NCBI GenBank assembly: GCA_017311185.1
Contig: JAESUZ010001749.1
Location: forward strand, 38,870 to 102,869
Length of the DNA: 64,000 bases
Direction of reading: 5' to 3'
Source: Proteles cristata cristata
Taxonomy: Eukaryota; Chordata; Mammalia; Carnivora; Hyaenidae
Position 1 is the stretch's first letter; each line of letters opens with the position of its first letter. Below, piece by piece: positions 47,260 to 57,900 of the stretch. Position numbers and translations under genes: made by a program. The notes under the pieces are model-generated. The model ran no database searches, was not told the origin of the DNA, and saw only the letters and a list, made by a program, of their open reading frames with translations.

Positions 47260-47484
47260 GGGGCACCTGAGTGGCTTGGTAGATTCAGTGCCCTACTTCA
47301 GCTCAGGTCATGACCTCATGGTTTGTGAGTTCAAGCCCCACATCAGGCTTGCTGCTGTCAGCACAGAGCCTGCTTCTGATCCTTTGTCCTCTTCTCTCTC
47401 TTCCCCTCCCTGCTCGCTTGCTTGCTCTCTCTCCCTCTCTTTCTCTCTCAAAAACAAATATATAAATAAACATTTTTAAAAAAC
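47260..47484 (+). mobile_element. CAN-SINE, moderately old
   Basis: The head 'ggggcacctgagtggcttgg', a diverged middle with 'gcttgctgctgtcagcacag', CT-rich tract and A-rich tail are present. Target duplication is uncertain. Confidence 0.93.
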
Positions 47485-47535
47485 ATTGAAATAGTTGTCC
47501 AACATTACTCTTGCTTTTTCCCAATTACGTGTGTT

Positions 47536-47605
47536 AGACAATTAGAAGAAATCATCAAACCAGAAGGAAGAGACAATTAGAAGAATTCATCAAAGCAAAA
47601 GGAAG
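47536..47605. repeat. 35-bp tandem duplication
   Basis: Two copies of a 35-bp unit beginning 'agacaattagaagaa' lie head to tail (47,536-47,570 and 47,571-47,605) with about four differences. Confidence 0.9.
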
Positions 47606-47763
47606 AGAAGAGAAATAAATCTCAGGAATCACAAAAATTATTTCAACAGAATACAGGTAGCAGTCCATCACAGTCTGGGTACTTTCAACAGTGTGATAGT
47701 TTGACAATTCTACGCACCTAAATTATTAGGTGGGAGAGGGGGAGTTTGCAATGTTTTTGAGAA

Positions 47764-47985
47764 GGGGCACCTGGATAGCTCAGTCGGTTAAGCTTTCAAC
47801 TCTTTGTTTCAGCTCAGGTCATGATCTCATGGTTTCATGAATCCGAGCCTCACATTGGTCTCCAAGCTGACAGTACACAGTCTGCTTGGGATTTCCTGTC
47901 TCCCTCTCTCTCTCTCTCGGCCCCTCTCCCACTTATGCTGCCTCTGTCTCTGAAAATAAATAAATGAACTTTAATAAACTTATAA
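47764..47985 (+). mobile_element. CAN-SINE, older
   Basis: The head 'ggggcacctggatagctcag' is followed by 'ctctttgtttcagctcaggt' and a CT-rich tract. The tail 'aaataaataaatgaacttta' is A-rich. Confidence 0.92.
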
Positions 47986-48186
47986 AGTTTTTTAGACACA
48001 TCAGGATAAAATGTTATGGTTTCTGAACATCTATATTTCATTTAATACCTATAACCTCATGACCCATGATGATCCATATTCCCATCCCCAAATTTATCCC
48101 TGAGCAGCAGAGTAATAAATATCAAACATTTATACATCAATGTCCCAAATGACACAAAAATTCCCAATTTTTTAAATGTTTTTCTA

Positions 48187-48825
48187 TTTTTTATTTTTAT
48201 TTATTATTTTTTTTATTTTTTTTTATTTTTTTTTACAAATAGTTTATTGTCAAATTAGTTTCCACATAACACCCAGTGCTCATTCCCACAAGTGCCCTCC
48301 TCCATGCACATCCCTCCTCCCCCCCACATCCATCAGTCCTCAGTTTTTGTCAGCATTCAAGAGTCTCTCATGGTATGCCTCTCTCCCTTTCCCCCACCAT
48401 TCCCCCCCTTCTTCTCCCCCTTGGTCCTCAGTTAAGTTCCTCCTAATCCTCCTATATGTGCAAACATATGATATTTGTCCCTCTCTGCCTGACTTATTTC
48501 GCTCAGCATAACACCCTCAAGGTCCATCCATGTTGCTACCCATGGCCAGATTTCATTGTTTCTCATTGCCATGTAGTATTCCATGGTATAGATAAACCAC
48601 ATCTTCTTGATCCATTCATCTGTTGATGGACACTTAGGCTCTTTCCAGGTTTTAGCTATTGTGGAGAGTGCTGCTATGAACACTGGGGTACATGTGCCCC
48701 TATGCATCAGCACTCCTGTGTCCCTTGGGTAAATTCCTAGCAGTGCTATTGCTTGGTCATAGGGAAGTTCTATTGTTAACTTTTTGAGGAACATCCACAC
48801 TGTTTTCCAGAAGGGCTGCCCCAAA
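48187..48825 (-). mobile_element. Felid L1 3' end, 5'-truncated, antisense
   Basis: A T-rich tail is followed by 'aatagtttattgtcaaatta' (the L1 terminus), the 3'UTR, and 130 open codons of the ORF2 C-terminus (48,432-48,824, minus strand). It is cut near 48,822. 'aaatgttttt' occurs before the tail (48,176) and after the cut (48,827), and it lies inside the tail of a SINE. Confidence 0.92.
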
Positions 48826-49037
48826 ATGTTTTTTTTAATTTATTTTTGAGAGACAGATAGAGGCAGCATGAGTAGGGGAGGGTCAGAAAGAGAGGGAATC
48901 ACAGAATCCAAAAAAAAAAAAAAAAAACAGGCTCCATGCTCTGAGATAGCTGTCGATGCAGGGCTCGAACCCAGAAGCTGTGAGACCATGACCTGAAGTG
49001 AAGTCAGATGCTTAACTGACTGAGCCACCCAGACACC
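48826..49037 (-). mobile_element. CAN-SINE, antisense, split from its flank by an L1
   Basis: The SINE head ends 'gccacccagacacccc' at right. Its target duplication 'caaaaattcccaatttt' is at 49,038-49,054 and, left of the L1, at 48,158-48,174. So the L1 at 48,187 landed in the SINE's own A-tail. An A run of 19-20 at 48,910-48,929 sits inside the SINE body where other copies read about 'ccgaaacagg'. Confidence 0.93.
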
Positions 49038-49055
49038 CCAAAAATTCCCAATTTT

Positions 49056-49846
49056 GATCCTCATGATGTGTTCCTTATTGAAAATTAAAAGCACTCCCTG
49101 CTCAATTCTGAAGCCTGGCCTCATTGGCTTTAAATCCTCACTTTCCAAATCAGGGTAAAATAGGCTTTTCGTCTAAACCAAAGCTATCAAGTAAACTTCT
49201 GCTTCTGTCTGTATTTTTCCCCAGGTAACATCACTACTATTTACCCAGTAGCACAAGCAAGAAATTTAATAGTAGTAAAAGATTTCTCCCTCTTCCTGCC
49301 TGTGGCCACCATTCAACATGCCAGCGCACACACATGCACGCACACACAGAGTCACTATGAGAATTCTATCTTCCATAACTCTCTCCAATCCTTACCCTTA
49401 TTATCTCAACAGTCACTAATCTAGATGAAACCCACAATGTCCCTCTCCATGGTAACAGTTTTCAAACTTCACCATTGACATGAGAAATATATTTCTAACA
49501 CAAAATTTTATATCACTCCTTCCAAAATGAGACCAAAAAAAAAAAAAGATTGTGAGAAGAACCTATGAGGGAGAAAAAACTGTGAAACACTCTCCAATTG
49601 TATAATTTTTAGAGTACGAGTGTCATTGTTGAGTTCTCTCTTCCCCCATCCTCCACCAATTCCTGTTCATCCTAACTCCAGAAAGTCTCTAATATTTACA
49701 ACTACTTTTCCATACCTATTGTTACTACATTAATTCAGGCCTTCTTATTTTTATAGCCTTCCCTTTTGCCAAAATATAAATGCTTTGTATGTAAGGTTTT
49801 GTTTGCTTGTTTGTTTGTTTGTTTTTGCTTATAAAAATAACATAGA
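49056..49846. other. Anonymous DNA with simple repeats
   Basis: A CA-rich microsatellite lies at 49,324-49,350 and a (GTTT)n at 49,797-49,826. No gene or classifiable repeat is otherwise visible. Confidence 0.55.
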
Positions 49847-49975
49847 GGCGCACCTGGTGGCTCAGTCAGTTAAGCATTTGACTCTTGATCTCAGCTCAGG
49901 TCTTAATTCCAGGGTTGTGAGTTCAACTTCCATTATGTGCTCCACATTGAACATGAAGCCTACTTTAAAAAAAAG
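49847..49975 (+). mobile_element. CAN-SINE, short old carnivore type
   Basis: The head 'gcgcacctggtggctcagtc' and 'ttgatctcagctcaggtc' are followed by 'gcctactttaaaaaaaag' without a CT tract. The flanks share 'aaaataaca' / 'aaaagtaaca'. Confidence 0.85.
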
Positions 49976-50689
49976 TAACACAAACTACTTACATCAAAAA
50001 ATTTTCAGCAAAAGCAGAGACGTCTAGTGAAAAAAATTAAAATCATCTGCTATCTCACTTTTAAGATATTTCCATTGTCGCTATTTTGATGTAAATCCAG
50101 ACCTTTCTCTTAGGAATTTTCCTTCTTCCTTTGTATATTTTTCTCTCTCTTCCTTTTTCCTTTCCTTCTTTCTCTTCCTATTATGTCTAAACTTTTTGTG
50201 AAACTTCTATTATGCACCAGTCACTGTGTTAATTGCCTGTGATATGCATGTGATATATACATATAATGGTGATATACATGTGAACAAGACAAATTTACTT
50301 TCACCAAACATCTTCTAGTGGAAGAAATAGGCAACAAAAACTAATTACAGATTGTGATTAGTGCTATGAGAGATATAATAAATATTATGTTATGATGAGA
50401 AATGACAGGGGAACTTAATATAGATGTGGTAATCAGGAAAGGCCTCTTGGAGAAGGTGATATGTAAACTAAATCCTGAAGTATAAGAAAGATCCATTTGG
50501 AAAAAAAAATAGTGAAAATGGCGTCTCACAAAGGTCCATTTTCAAAGTCCATGTTCAAGGAGCTTGAGGTGAGGGAGAAGGAAAAAATTAACATGGGCTT
50601 ATGCTAAATATATTTTTCTGTAACTTTTCATTTAATATATAGTGAATAACAACAAATGTACATCAACATTTTTAATATCACTAGTAAAG
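49976..50689. other. Anonymous DNA with an ancient repeat piece (50,200-50,480)
   Basis: 'ttctattatgcaccagtcac', 'gtgattagtgctatgag' and 'aggaaaggcctcttggagaa' follow the order of the same ancient repeat seen at 22,593. The rest is unclassified. Confidence 0.45.
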
Positions 50690-51056
50690 ATGTAGATTTT
50701 TACTGCTTTTAAATTTTATTTTCATTTCCGTATAGTTAGCATATTGTGTTATATTAGGTTTAGGTGTACAATATAGTGATTCAACAATTCTCTGCATTAC
50801 TTAGTCCTCATTAAAATCAGTGTACTATTTAATCCCCATGATCTATTTTACCCATCCCCCTACCACCTTCCGTCTGGTAATCATCAGTTTGTTTTCTATA
50901 ATTAAAAATCTGTTTCTTGGTCTGCGCCGCTCTCTCCCTCCACTTCCCTTTTGCATGTTTGTTTTGTTTCTTAAATTCCACATATGAGTTAAATCTTATG
51001 GCATTTGTCTTTTTCTGATATTTCACTTAGCATAATACACTCTAGGTGCATCCATT
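50690..51056 (-). mobile_element. Old carnivore L1 3' fragment, antisense
   Basis: 'tatagttagcatattgtgtt', 'cagtttgttttctataatta', 'aaattccacatatgagtt' and 'tttcacttagcataatacac' are the old-L1 3'UTR words in the usual order. It stops after 'gtgcatccattttgttt'. Confidence 0.82.
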
Positions 51057-51110
51057 TTGTTTTACCTTGGGAAACTGTGGCCACTTGTAAACCGCACATG
51101 AGTTTTCTTT

Positions 51111-51218
51111 CTTTTTTTTACTTTTCTTATTTTAATGTTTACTTATTTATTCTTTTTTTTTTTTTACAAATAGTTTATTGAAAAGTTGGTTTCCATATAA
51201 CACCCAGTGCTCATCCCC
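51111..51218 (-). mobile_element. Very short felid L1 3' end with target duplication, antisense
   Basis: A T-rich tail is followed by only about 65 bp of L1 3' terminus ('aatagtttattgaaaagttg' to 'gtgctcatcccca'). The flanks repeat 'cacatgagttttctt' / 'cacatcagttttctt' (about 51,096 and 51,218). Confidence 0.85.
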
Positions 51219-51239
51219 ACATCAGTTTTCTTGAATAGC

Positions 51240-51880
51240 ATATGTGCATATCACATTTTACACATATCTGAGAACTTTCTTGATATAATATTTCTACAAC
51301 TAAACTTTCTATTTAGGAATTTACAGACAATGTTAAGAATTTTAACATATATTATCACTATTCCCTTCAGATTTGTGTTACCAATTACACTCCTGGGGGT
51401 AATTATTGAAAGCTTATCATATTCTTATCAACACAGTGTACTATATTTTTTCTTATGGCATTCTGGATATGGGGTCTGATATCTCGTTTTAATTTGCATT
51501 TCCTTGATAATTATTGATATAAAATATATTTATTATGCCAATTTTCCATCTTTCTACTGGATAATTTTCTTTCTCTTTTTGATTTAAGAATTCCTTACAT
51601 GTTAATATAACTATCACATATGCAAAAGTCGCTTTCCCAATTCTTTCTTTTTTAAAGTTTATTTTGACATACTTTTAATTACTGTACAGTCTAATCTGTC
51701 ATTCTTTTTCATTATAATTTCTGTGTTTTTTAAAACATTCATAGAAAGACTTTCCCCATGACAGAGATTTTATAAACATTGATTTATATTTTCCAATAGT
51801 ATAATTTTAATTTTTTCCTTTAAATATTTTTCCATCTTCAATATTTGGATAAGGTATAATATAGAGATATGTGGCAGAGA
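51240..51880 (-). repeat. Ancient L1 (L1M-like) ORF2 fragment, antisense
   Basis: 'ttttaatttgcatttccttg', 'gatttaagaattccttacat' and 'taatctgtcattctttttca' follow the reverse complement of the ORF2 C-terminal region. Highly diverged. Confidence 0.55.
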
Positions 51881-52127
51881 TAATAGTGATCACCAACATT
51901 TCCACTATTTTCTCTCAGTTTCCAAATCCTTCATTATTGGGAAAGATCATATGACTAGTTCTGGTGGCTTATGGAAAAGAAAAGAATCAACTCACAACTA
52001 CAGCTATGTCTTTCCCTTCTGCCATGTCTAAGGAGAACATGTGTTCCAGGAAGTGCAACTATAACTTATGTGTCCCCTTGTCAGCAGCCAATTGACATGT
52101 AGTTTAAAATAATCCTTGAAGAGAGGG

Positions 52128-52140
52128 CAAGATGGCGGAG
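52128..52140 (+). promoter_or_regulatory. YY1-like site at the L1 5' end
   Basis: 'CAAGATGGCGGAG' fits the YY1 consensus (AAGATGGCGG). It lies 8-20 bp from the L1 start, the same place as the YY1 site that sets the start of human L1 transcripts. The two other 5' ends here keep 'AAGATGGC' but have lost the CpG. Confidence 0.75.
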
Positions 52141-52209
52141 AAGTAAGGGCTCCATACTTGCACTCGCGCCCATACATCACACAGAAAAGATCTGAAGCCA
52201 TTGGAAACC

Positions 52210-52785
52210 TTACAAAACCTGAGAGACTGGGAGAAAAAGGACACAGAATCCACTGAGAGAGACTTCTAATGTGAGTGCGAACCGGGGAAGATAAAATCGG
52301 GCCGGGATCGGAGACTCCAGGGTGGGAGGCGATCCCCCTCTACCCTCTACGGGGAGTGAGAGGGGAAAAGGAGAGAGTCCGAAACAGAAAAACCTCCACT
52401 CAGAGGGGGGAAAACCTCCGCTCGGTGCATAGAAAGACCGTACTTGCCAAATACCTGCACACCAGGTCCCCTCGCGCCAACTGGTCCTGGGGGGACTGGG
52501 CACACAAATTGCTTCTTTGTGCTGCTCCTGGAGGTTGGATTTCAGAGCAGCGGCGCGCCTGCCGCCATTGTAGCTCCAGGGCGGCTGGGGCCCCTGAAAG
52601 AGCCGCGCTGACACCGGGCGTCCGCGCTCCTGGCTGGCTGGAACTCGAGAGGGAAGGCAAAGAGCTAAAAACTGGGAAATTTGCCTGTGAGTTCGTGTTT
52701 TGGGTGATGAGCCATAGAGGGACCCAGTTTTCCTCACTCCAGCGGGCTCGGGCTCAGAGCACCCGGCAGGCAAGCCCCCGCCCAT
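52210..52785 (-). other. Antisense ORF in the L1 5'UTR (191 codons, ATG start)
   Basis: It starts with ATG at 52,785 and is open for 191 codons on the strand opposite to the L1, wholly within the GC-rich 5'UTR. It is rich in Pro, Arg, Ser and Gly, with no recognised domain. Primate L1s have a short antisense ORF0 in the same region. The other full-length L1 shows a related frame on its antisense strand (+, 43,921-44,241), e.g. 'EAICVPSPPRTSW' against 'DECVPPKVIWR'. High GC lowers stop frequency, so coding is unproven. Confidence 0.4.
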
Positions 52786-53138
52786 GCTCCCCAGCCCGAC
52801 CCAGAGAAGGAAGAAGCGATTCTGACTCCACCCCCAGAGCTCAGCAGGGGGCTTGAAATTGCCCGAAGGGGATGCCTGGGAAGCTGTGTCTAAGGCAATT
52901 GCAGCGGACCACGCAAACGGGGATTTGGAGATTGGGACTGGCCTGGGTTGAAGAATGCAACCAACTTTGGCTGGGCCCCCGGTACAGGGAGTTTACACGC
53001 CCAAAAAAGTGAGGTGCAGCGCTTGGTTCAAGAAGGGACTGGAGCACCGTCACTCTCCTCCCCACAACCGCCAAGGCAGAGCTCCCGCCTGAGGCATTGG
53101 ATCACGCCACGCCCATCCCTGCCTGAGAGATGCCCTCC

Positions 53139-53245
53139 TCGCTTTTTTTTTCCTTTTTTTCTTTTTTTCCCTTTTTTCTTCTTTCTTTTTTCCCCTTTTT
53201 TTTCTCTTTCTTTTTTTCTTCTTCTTTCTCTTTTCTCTCCTTTTT
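53139..53245. repeat. Pyrimidine tract in the L1 5'UTR
   Basis: There are about 105 nearly uninterrupted pyrimidines (T-rich with C). The minus-strand full-length L1 carries an A25 run (43,727-43,751) at the equivalent place, so the tract belongs to the element and varies in length. Confidence 0.85.
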
Positions 53246-54047
53246 CCCCAGAACACTGACCTGATTAACTCCCGTCGCCAGCTTGCTTAAACAATCACAA
53301 CGAGTCCATTCTGTAAATGTAAATTCTACACCTACCGACATTTTCAGCTCTTTCTCTCAGGAGTAATTACACTATATAGTTTCTCTGGATAATTCTAGCA
53401 TCCTTCTCACCTATCCAACCATATTCTACCCTTTACCTCTCTGAAAAAAGGTTCTTATCCCTTTTGCTGTTCATTCTATTTCCAATTGTACCTCATCCCG
53501 CCCTGCCTTCTCTCTCTTTCTCTCCGCTGTTCAACAAGCACTGCATACACACGGCTATTTAACTGTAGCTGGGAAATAGAGGTATATGCTTTAAACCGTT
53601 CTTTGTCCATCGGTTTTCTTCTTTTTTCCTTTTCTTTTCCCCTTTTTGACCTTTTTATATATTTTATACTCCCTACTATTCATCCTCCCTCCTCCGTCTT
53701 TTCTCTTAACTTTTTCGTTTTCCCTCTCGCTTTCCATGTTAGTTGAATTAGCCTGTGCGTTTGTGTGCTCCTGCTCCCTGTGTGTTTGTCTGTCTGTTTT
53801 CTTTTCCAGGGCTACCTCAAGAAACAAGCTAGAGTACACAAGGTGGAGAGTCCCAAATATCACTACGAATAGGAAAATAAAATAACCAAGGTCCCAACAA
53901 GAGAGACTGAGGGATACCATTCAAAAAACACTCTCTGAAAGGATAGGCCCTGGAAAGTCAAAGAGTCTTCTTGGATAGAGCAGCGCTCATAGAAACAAAG
54001 AGCATAACAGGTCTTTAAAACCAACAAGAGCCGGAAAGCTAACTAAA

Positions 54048-54941
54048 ATGACGAAACGAAAGAGCTCTCCTCCAAAGAAACTCCAAGAAGAAATGACAGC
54101 TAATGAACTGCTCAAAACAGATATCAGCAGCATAATTGAACAAGATTTTAGAATAATAATGGTAAAATTAATAGCAGGGCTTGAAAAAAACATAGGGGAC
54201 ATCAAAGAAACTATGGCTACAGACAGAATGGAAAATAAAAATAGACATGAAGAATTAAAAATGCGATAAATGAGATACATAATAAATTAGAGGCCTCCAA
54301 TGCACGGCTTGAAGAGGCAGAAAGGAGAATAAGTGATTTAGAAGACACCATTATAGAAAAACAAGAAGCTGACAAAAAAAGAGACAAACTGATCCAGGAA
54401 CACGAAAGAAGAATTCGAGAGCTCAGCGATACAGTCAAACGCAACAATATCCGTATCATAGGAATCCCAGAAGACGAAGAGAGAGGGAAAGGTGCTGAAG
54501 AAGTCGTGGAACAAATTATAGCATAGAACTTCCCCGACATGGGGAAGGAAGTAAATCTGGAAATACAATAGGCTCAGAGGACTCCCCTGAGACGTAACTT
54601 GAATCAATCTTCTGCACGACATATTATAGTCAAAATGGCAAAATACAAGGACAAAGAGAGAATTTTGAAAGCAGCTAGGGTGAAAAGGGCCCTCACATAC
54701 AAAGGGAAACCTATCAGAGTGGTGACAGATCTATCTACTGAAACTTGGCAGGCCGGAAAGGAATGGGAGGAGATCTTCAATGTGATGAACAGTAAAAATA
54801 TCCAGCCAAGAATCCTCTATCCAGCAAGCCTGTCATTCAAAATAGAAGGAGAGATAAAAAACGTTTCCAAGTAAACAGAAATTGAAAGAATTTGCCACCA
54901 CGAAGCCAGCCCTACAAGAAATCCTGAGGGGAATGCTCTGA
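54048..54941 (+). pseudogene. L1 ORF1 pseudogene (RNA-binding chaperone), full span
   Basis: It starts at the ATG in 'MTKRKSSPPKKLQEEMTAN' and spans 298 codons, close to the usual size. The coiled coil is at 54,100-54,400 and the RNA-recognition and C-terminal part at 54,430-54,930 ('IVKMAKYKDKERILKAAR', 'IQPRILYPASLSFK'). It is broken by a one-base loss near 54,262 (frame ends at 54,269), a TAG near 54,524 and a shift near 54,860. The frame resumes to end 'LQEILRGML' at 54,941. ORF2 follows after 46 bp. Confidence 0.92.
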
Positions 54942-54987
54942 AGGAAAGGTTGCAAGGAAGAAAGATTCCAGAGACACCACCACAAAC

Positions 54988-57900
54988 ATGAACCCTACAA
55001 AAGATACAAAGACTCTAAACCCACATATTTCAATAATAACACTTAATGTCAATGGGCTGAATGCTGCAATCAAAAGACATACGGTAGCAGAATGGATTAA
55101 AAAACAAAATCCATCTATATGCTGTCTACAAGAAACTCATATTAGAAGAGAAGATACCTTCAGATAAAAAGTAATGGGATGGAGAAATATATATCATGCT
55201 ACAGGAAATCAAAAGAAAGCCGGAGTAGCGATACTTATATCAGACAAACTGGAATTTAAAGACAATCACAAGAGATGAAGAAGGGCACTACATAATAATT
55301 ACAGGGTCCATCCATCAGGAAGAACTAACTATCATAAATGTCTACGCACCGAATATGGGAGCACCTAAATATCTAAAACAATTAATCACAAACAGAAACA
55401 AGCTTATAGATAAGAATGTGCTAATAGCAGGGGACTTTAATACTCCGCTTACAGCAATGGATAGGTCAGCCAGACAGAAAATCACTAAATAATGGACTTG
55501 AAAGACACATTGGACCCGATGGATCTGACGGATATATTTAGAACTTTACATCCTGAGGCCAGGGAATTTACTTTCTTCTCAAGTGCGCATGGCACATTCT
55601 CCAAGATAGATCACATACTGGGACATAAAGCAGCCCACAATAAATATAAAAGAATAGAGGGGGCGCCTGGGTTGCTTAGTCGGTTAAGCGTCCGACTTTC
55701 GCTTAGGTCATGATCTCGCGGTTCGTGGGTTCGAGCCCCACGTCGGGCTCTCTGCTGACTGCCAGCTCAGAGCCTGGAGCCTATTTCAGAGTCTGTGTCT
55801 CCCTCTCTCTCTGACCCTCCCCTGCTCACGCTGTCTCTCTCTCTCTCCTAGAAATAAATTTAAAAAAATATATTAAAAAAAAAAAAGAATAGAGATCCTA
55901 CCATGCACACTGACAGATCACAATGCTTTGAAACTTGAAATCAATCACAGGAAGAAGTCTGGAAAACCTCCAAAAACATGGAGGTTAAAGAACACCCTTC
56001 TGAAGAATGAATGAGCCAGGCAAGCAATGAGAGATGAAATTAAAAAATGTATGGAAACAAATGAAAATGAAAACACAACAATTCAAAATCTATGGGATGT
56101 GGCAAAGGCCTTCCTAAGAGGAAAATACATTCCTCTCCAGGCTTATTTCAAGAGGTTAGAAAAGGCTGCAAGTCCACAATCTAACAGCTCACCTAAAGGA
56201 ACTAGAGGCAGAGCAACAAGAACGCCCTAAACCCAGTAGAAGAAGAGAAATAGTAAAAATTAAAGCAGAAATAAACAACATAGAGACCAAAGAAACAATT
56301 GAACAGATCCATGAAACCAAGAGTCGGTTTTTTGAAAAAGTAAACAAAATTGACAAACCTCTAGCCAGACTTATCCAAAAGAAAAGAGAGAGCACCCAAA
56401 TAGACAAAATTATGAATGAAAATGGACTTATTACAACCAACCCCTCAGAAATACAAGCAATTATCAGGGAATACTATGAAAAATTATATGCCAACAAATT
56501 GGACAACTTAGAAGAAATGGACAAACTCCTAAACACACACTCACTACCAAAATTCACACGGGAAGAAATAGAAAACCTGAACAGACCCATAACGAGTGAA
56601 GAAATTGAAACAGTGATCAAAAATCTCCCAACAAATAAGAGCCCTGGACCTGATGGCTTCCCTGGGGAATTCTACCAGACATTTAAACAGAATTAATCCC
56701 AATTCTTCTCAAGCTATTCCAAAAAGTAGAAATCGAAGGAAAACTCCCGGACTCATTTTATGAAGCGAGCATCACTCTGATTCCCAAGCCAGACAGAGAT
56801 CCAGCAAAAAAAGGAACTACAGGCCAATATCCTTGATGAATACGGATGCAAAAATTCTCAACAAGATCCTTGCAAAACGAATCCAGCAGCATATAAAAAG
56901 AATCATCCACCAAGATCAAGTGGGATTCATTCCTAATTACAGGGCTGGTTCAACATTCGCAAATCAATCAATGTGATCCATCATATCAATAAAAGAAAAG
57001 ATAAAAACCATATGATCCTGTCAATAGATACAGAAAAAGCATTTGACAAAATACAGCATTCCTTCTTAATAAAGACTCTCGAGAAAGTTGGGATAGAAGG
57101 AACCTACTTAAACATCATCAAAGCCATCTATGAGAAGCCTTCAGCTAACATCATCCTCAACGGGGAAAAACTCAGAGCTTTCCCCCTGAGATCAGAAACA
57201 CGACAGGGATGCCCACTCTCACCACTGCTGTTTAACATAGTGCTGGAAGTCCTAGCATCAGCCATCAGACACCAAAAGGAAATCAAAGGCATCAGAATTG
57301 GCAAAGAGGAAGTCAAGCTTTCACTCTTTGCAGATGACATGATACTCTACATCGAAAACCCGACAGACTCCACCAGAAGCCTACTGGAACTGATCCAAGA
57401 ATTCAGCCAAGTTGCAGGGTACAAAATCAACGTACAGAAATCGGTTGCATTTTTATACACCAATGATGAAGCAACAGAAAGAGAATTCAAGAAACTGATC
57501 CCATTCACAATTGCGCAAAAAAACATAAAATACCTCGGAATAAACCTAACCAAGGATACAGGAGATCTGTATGATGAAAACTATAGAAAACTTATGAAGG
57601 AAATTGAAGAACACACAAAGAAATGGAAAAACATTCCATGCTCATGGATAGGAAGAATAAATATAGTTAAGATGCCATTACTACCTAAAGCACGCTACAC
57701 ATTCAATGCAATTCCAATCAAAATTGCACCAGCATACTTCTCAAAACTAGAACAAGCTATCCAAAAATTTGTATGGAACCACAAAAGACCCCGAATAGCC
57801 AAAGTAATCCTGAAAAATAAAACCAAAACGGGAGGTATCACCATCCTAGACTTTATCCTCTACTACAAAGCCGTCATCATCAAGACACTATGGTATTGGC

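Larger units (their letters stand above)
52121..54047 (+). promoter_or_regulatory. L1 5'UTR / internal promoter region
   Basis: It is CpG-rich at 52,250-53,110, unlike anything around it. It begins with a YY1-like site and holds a GTGAGT at 52,271, a pyrimidine tract at 53,139-53,245, and a TTTTCCAG acceptor at 53,802-53,809. ORF1 follows 238 bp after the acceptor. Known mammalian L1 5'UTRs are internal promoters, and I infer that role here. A 191-codon ATG frame lies on the opposite strand. Confidence 0.85.

Noticed and set aside
52250..53110. CpG-rich block as a host promoter or CpG island
   Set aside because: It lies wholly within the L1 5'UTR, between the L1 start and ORF1. No host gene follows.
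53050..53341. Lys/Glu-rich frames on the minus strand, as a nuclear protein
   Set aside because: They are translations of the pyrimidine tract of the L1 5'UTR.
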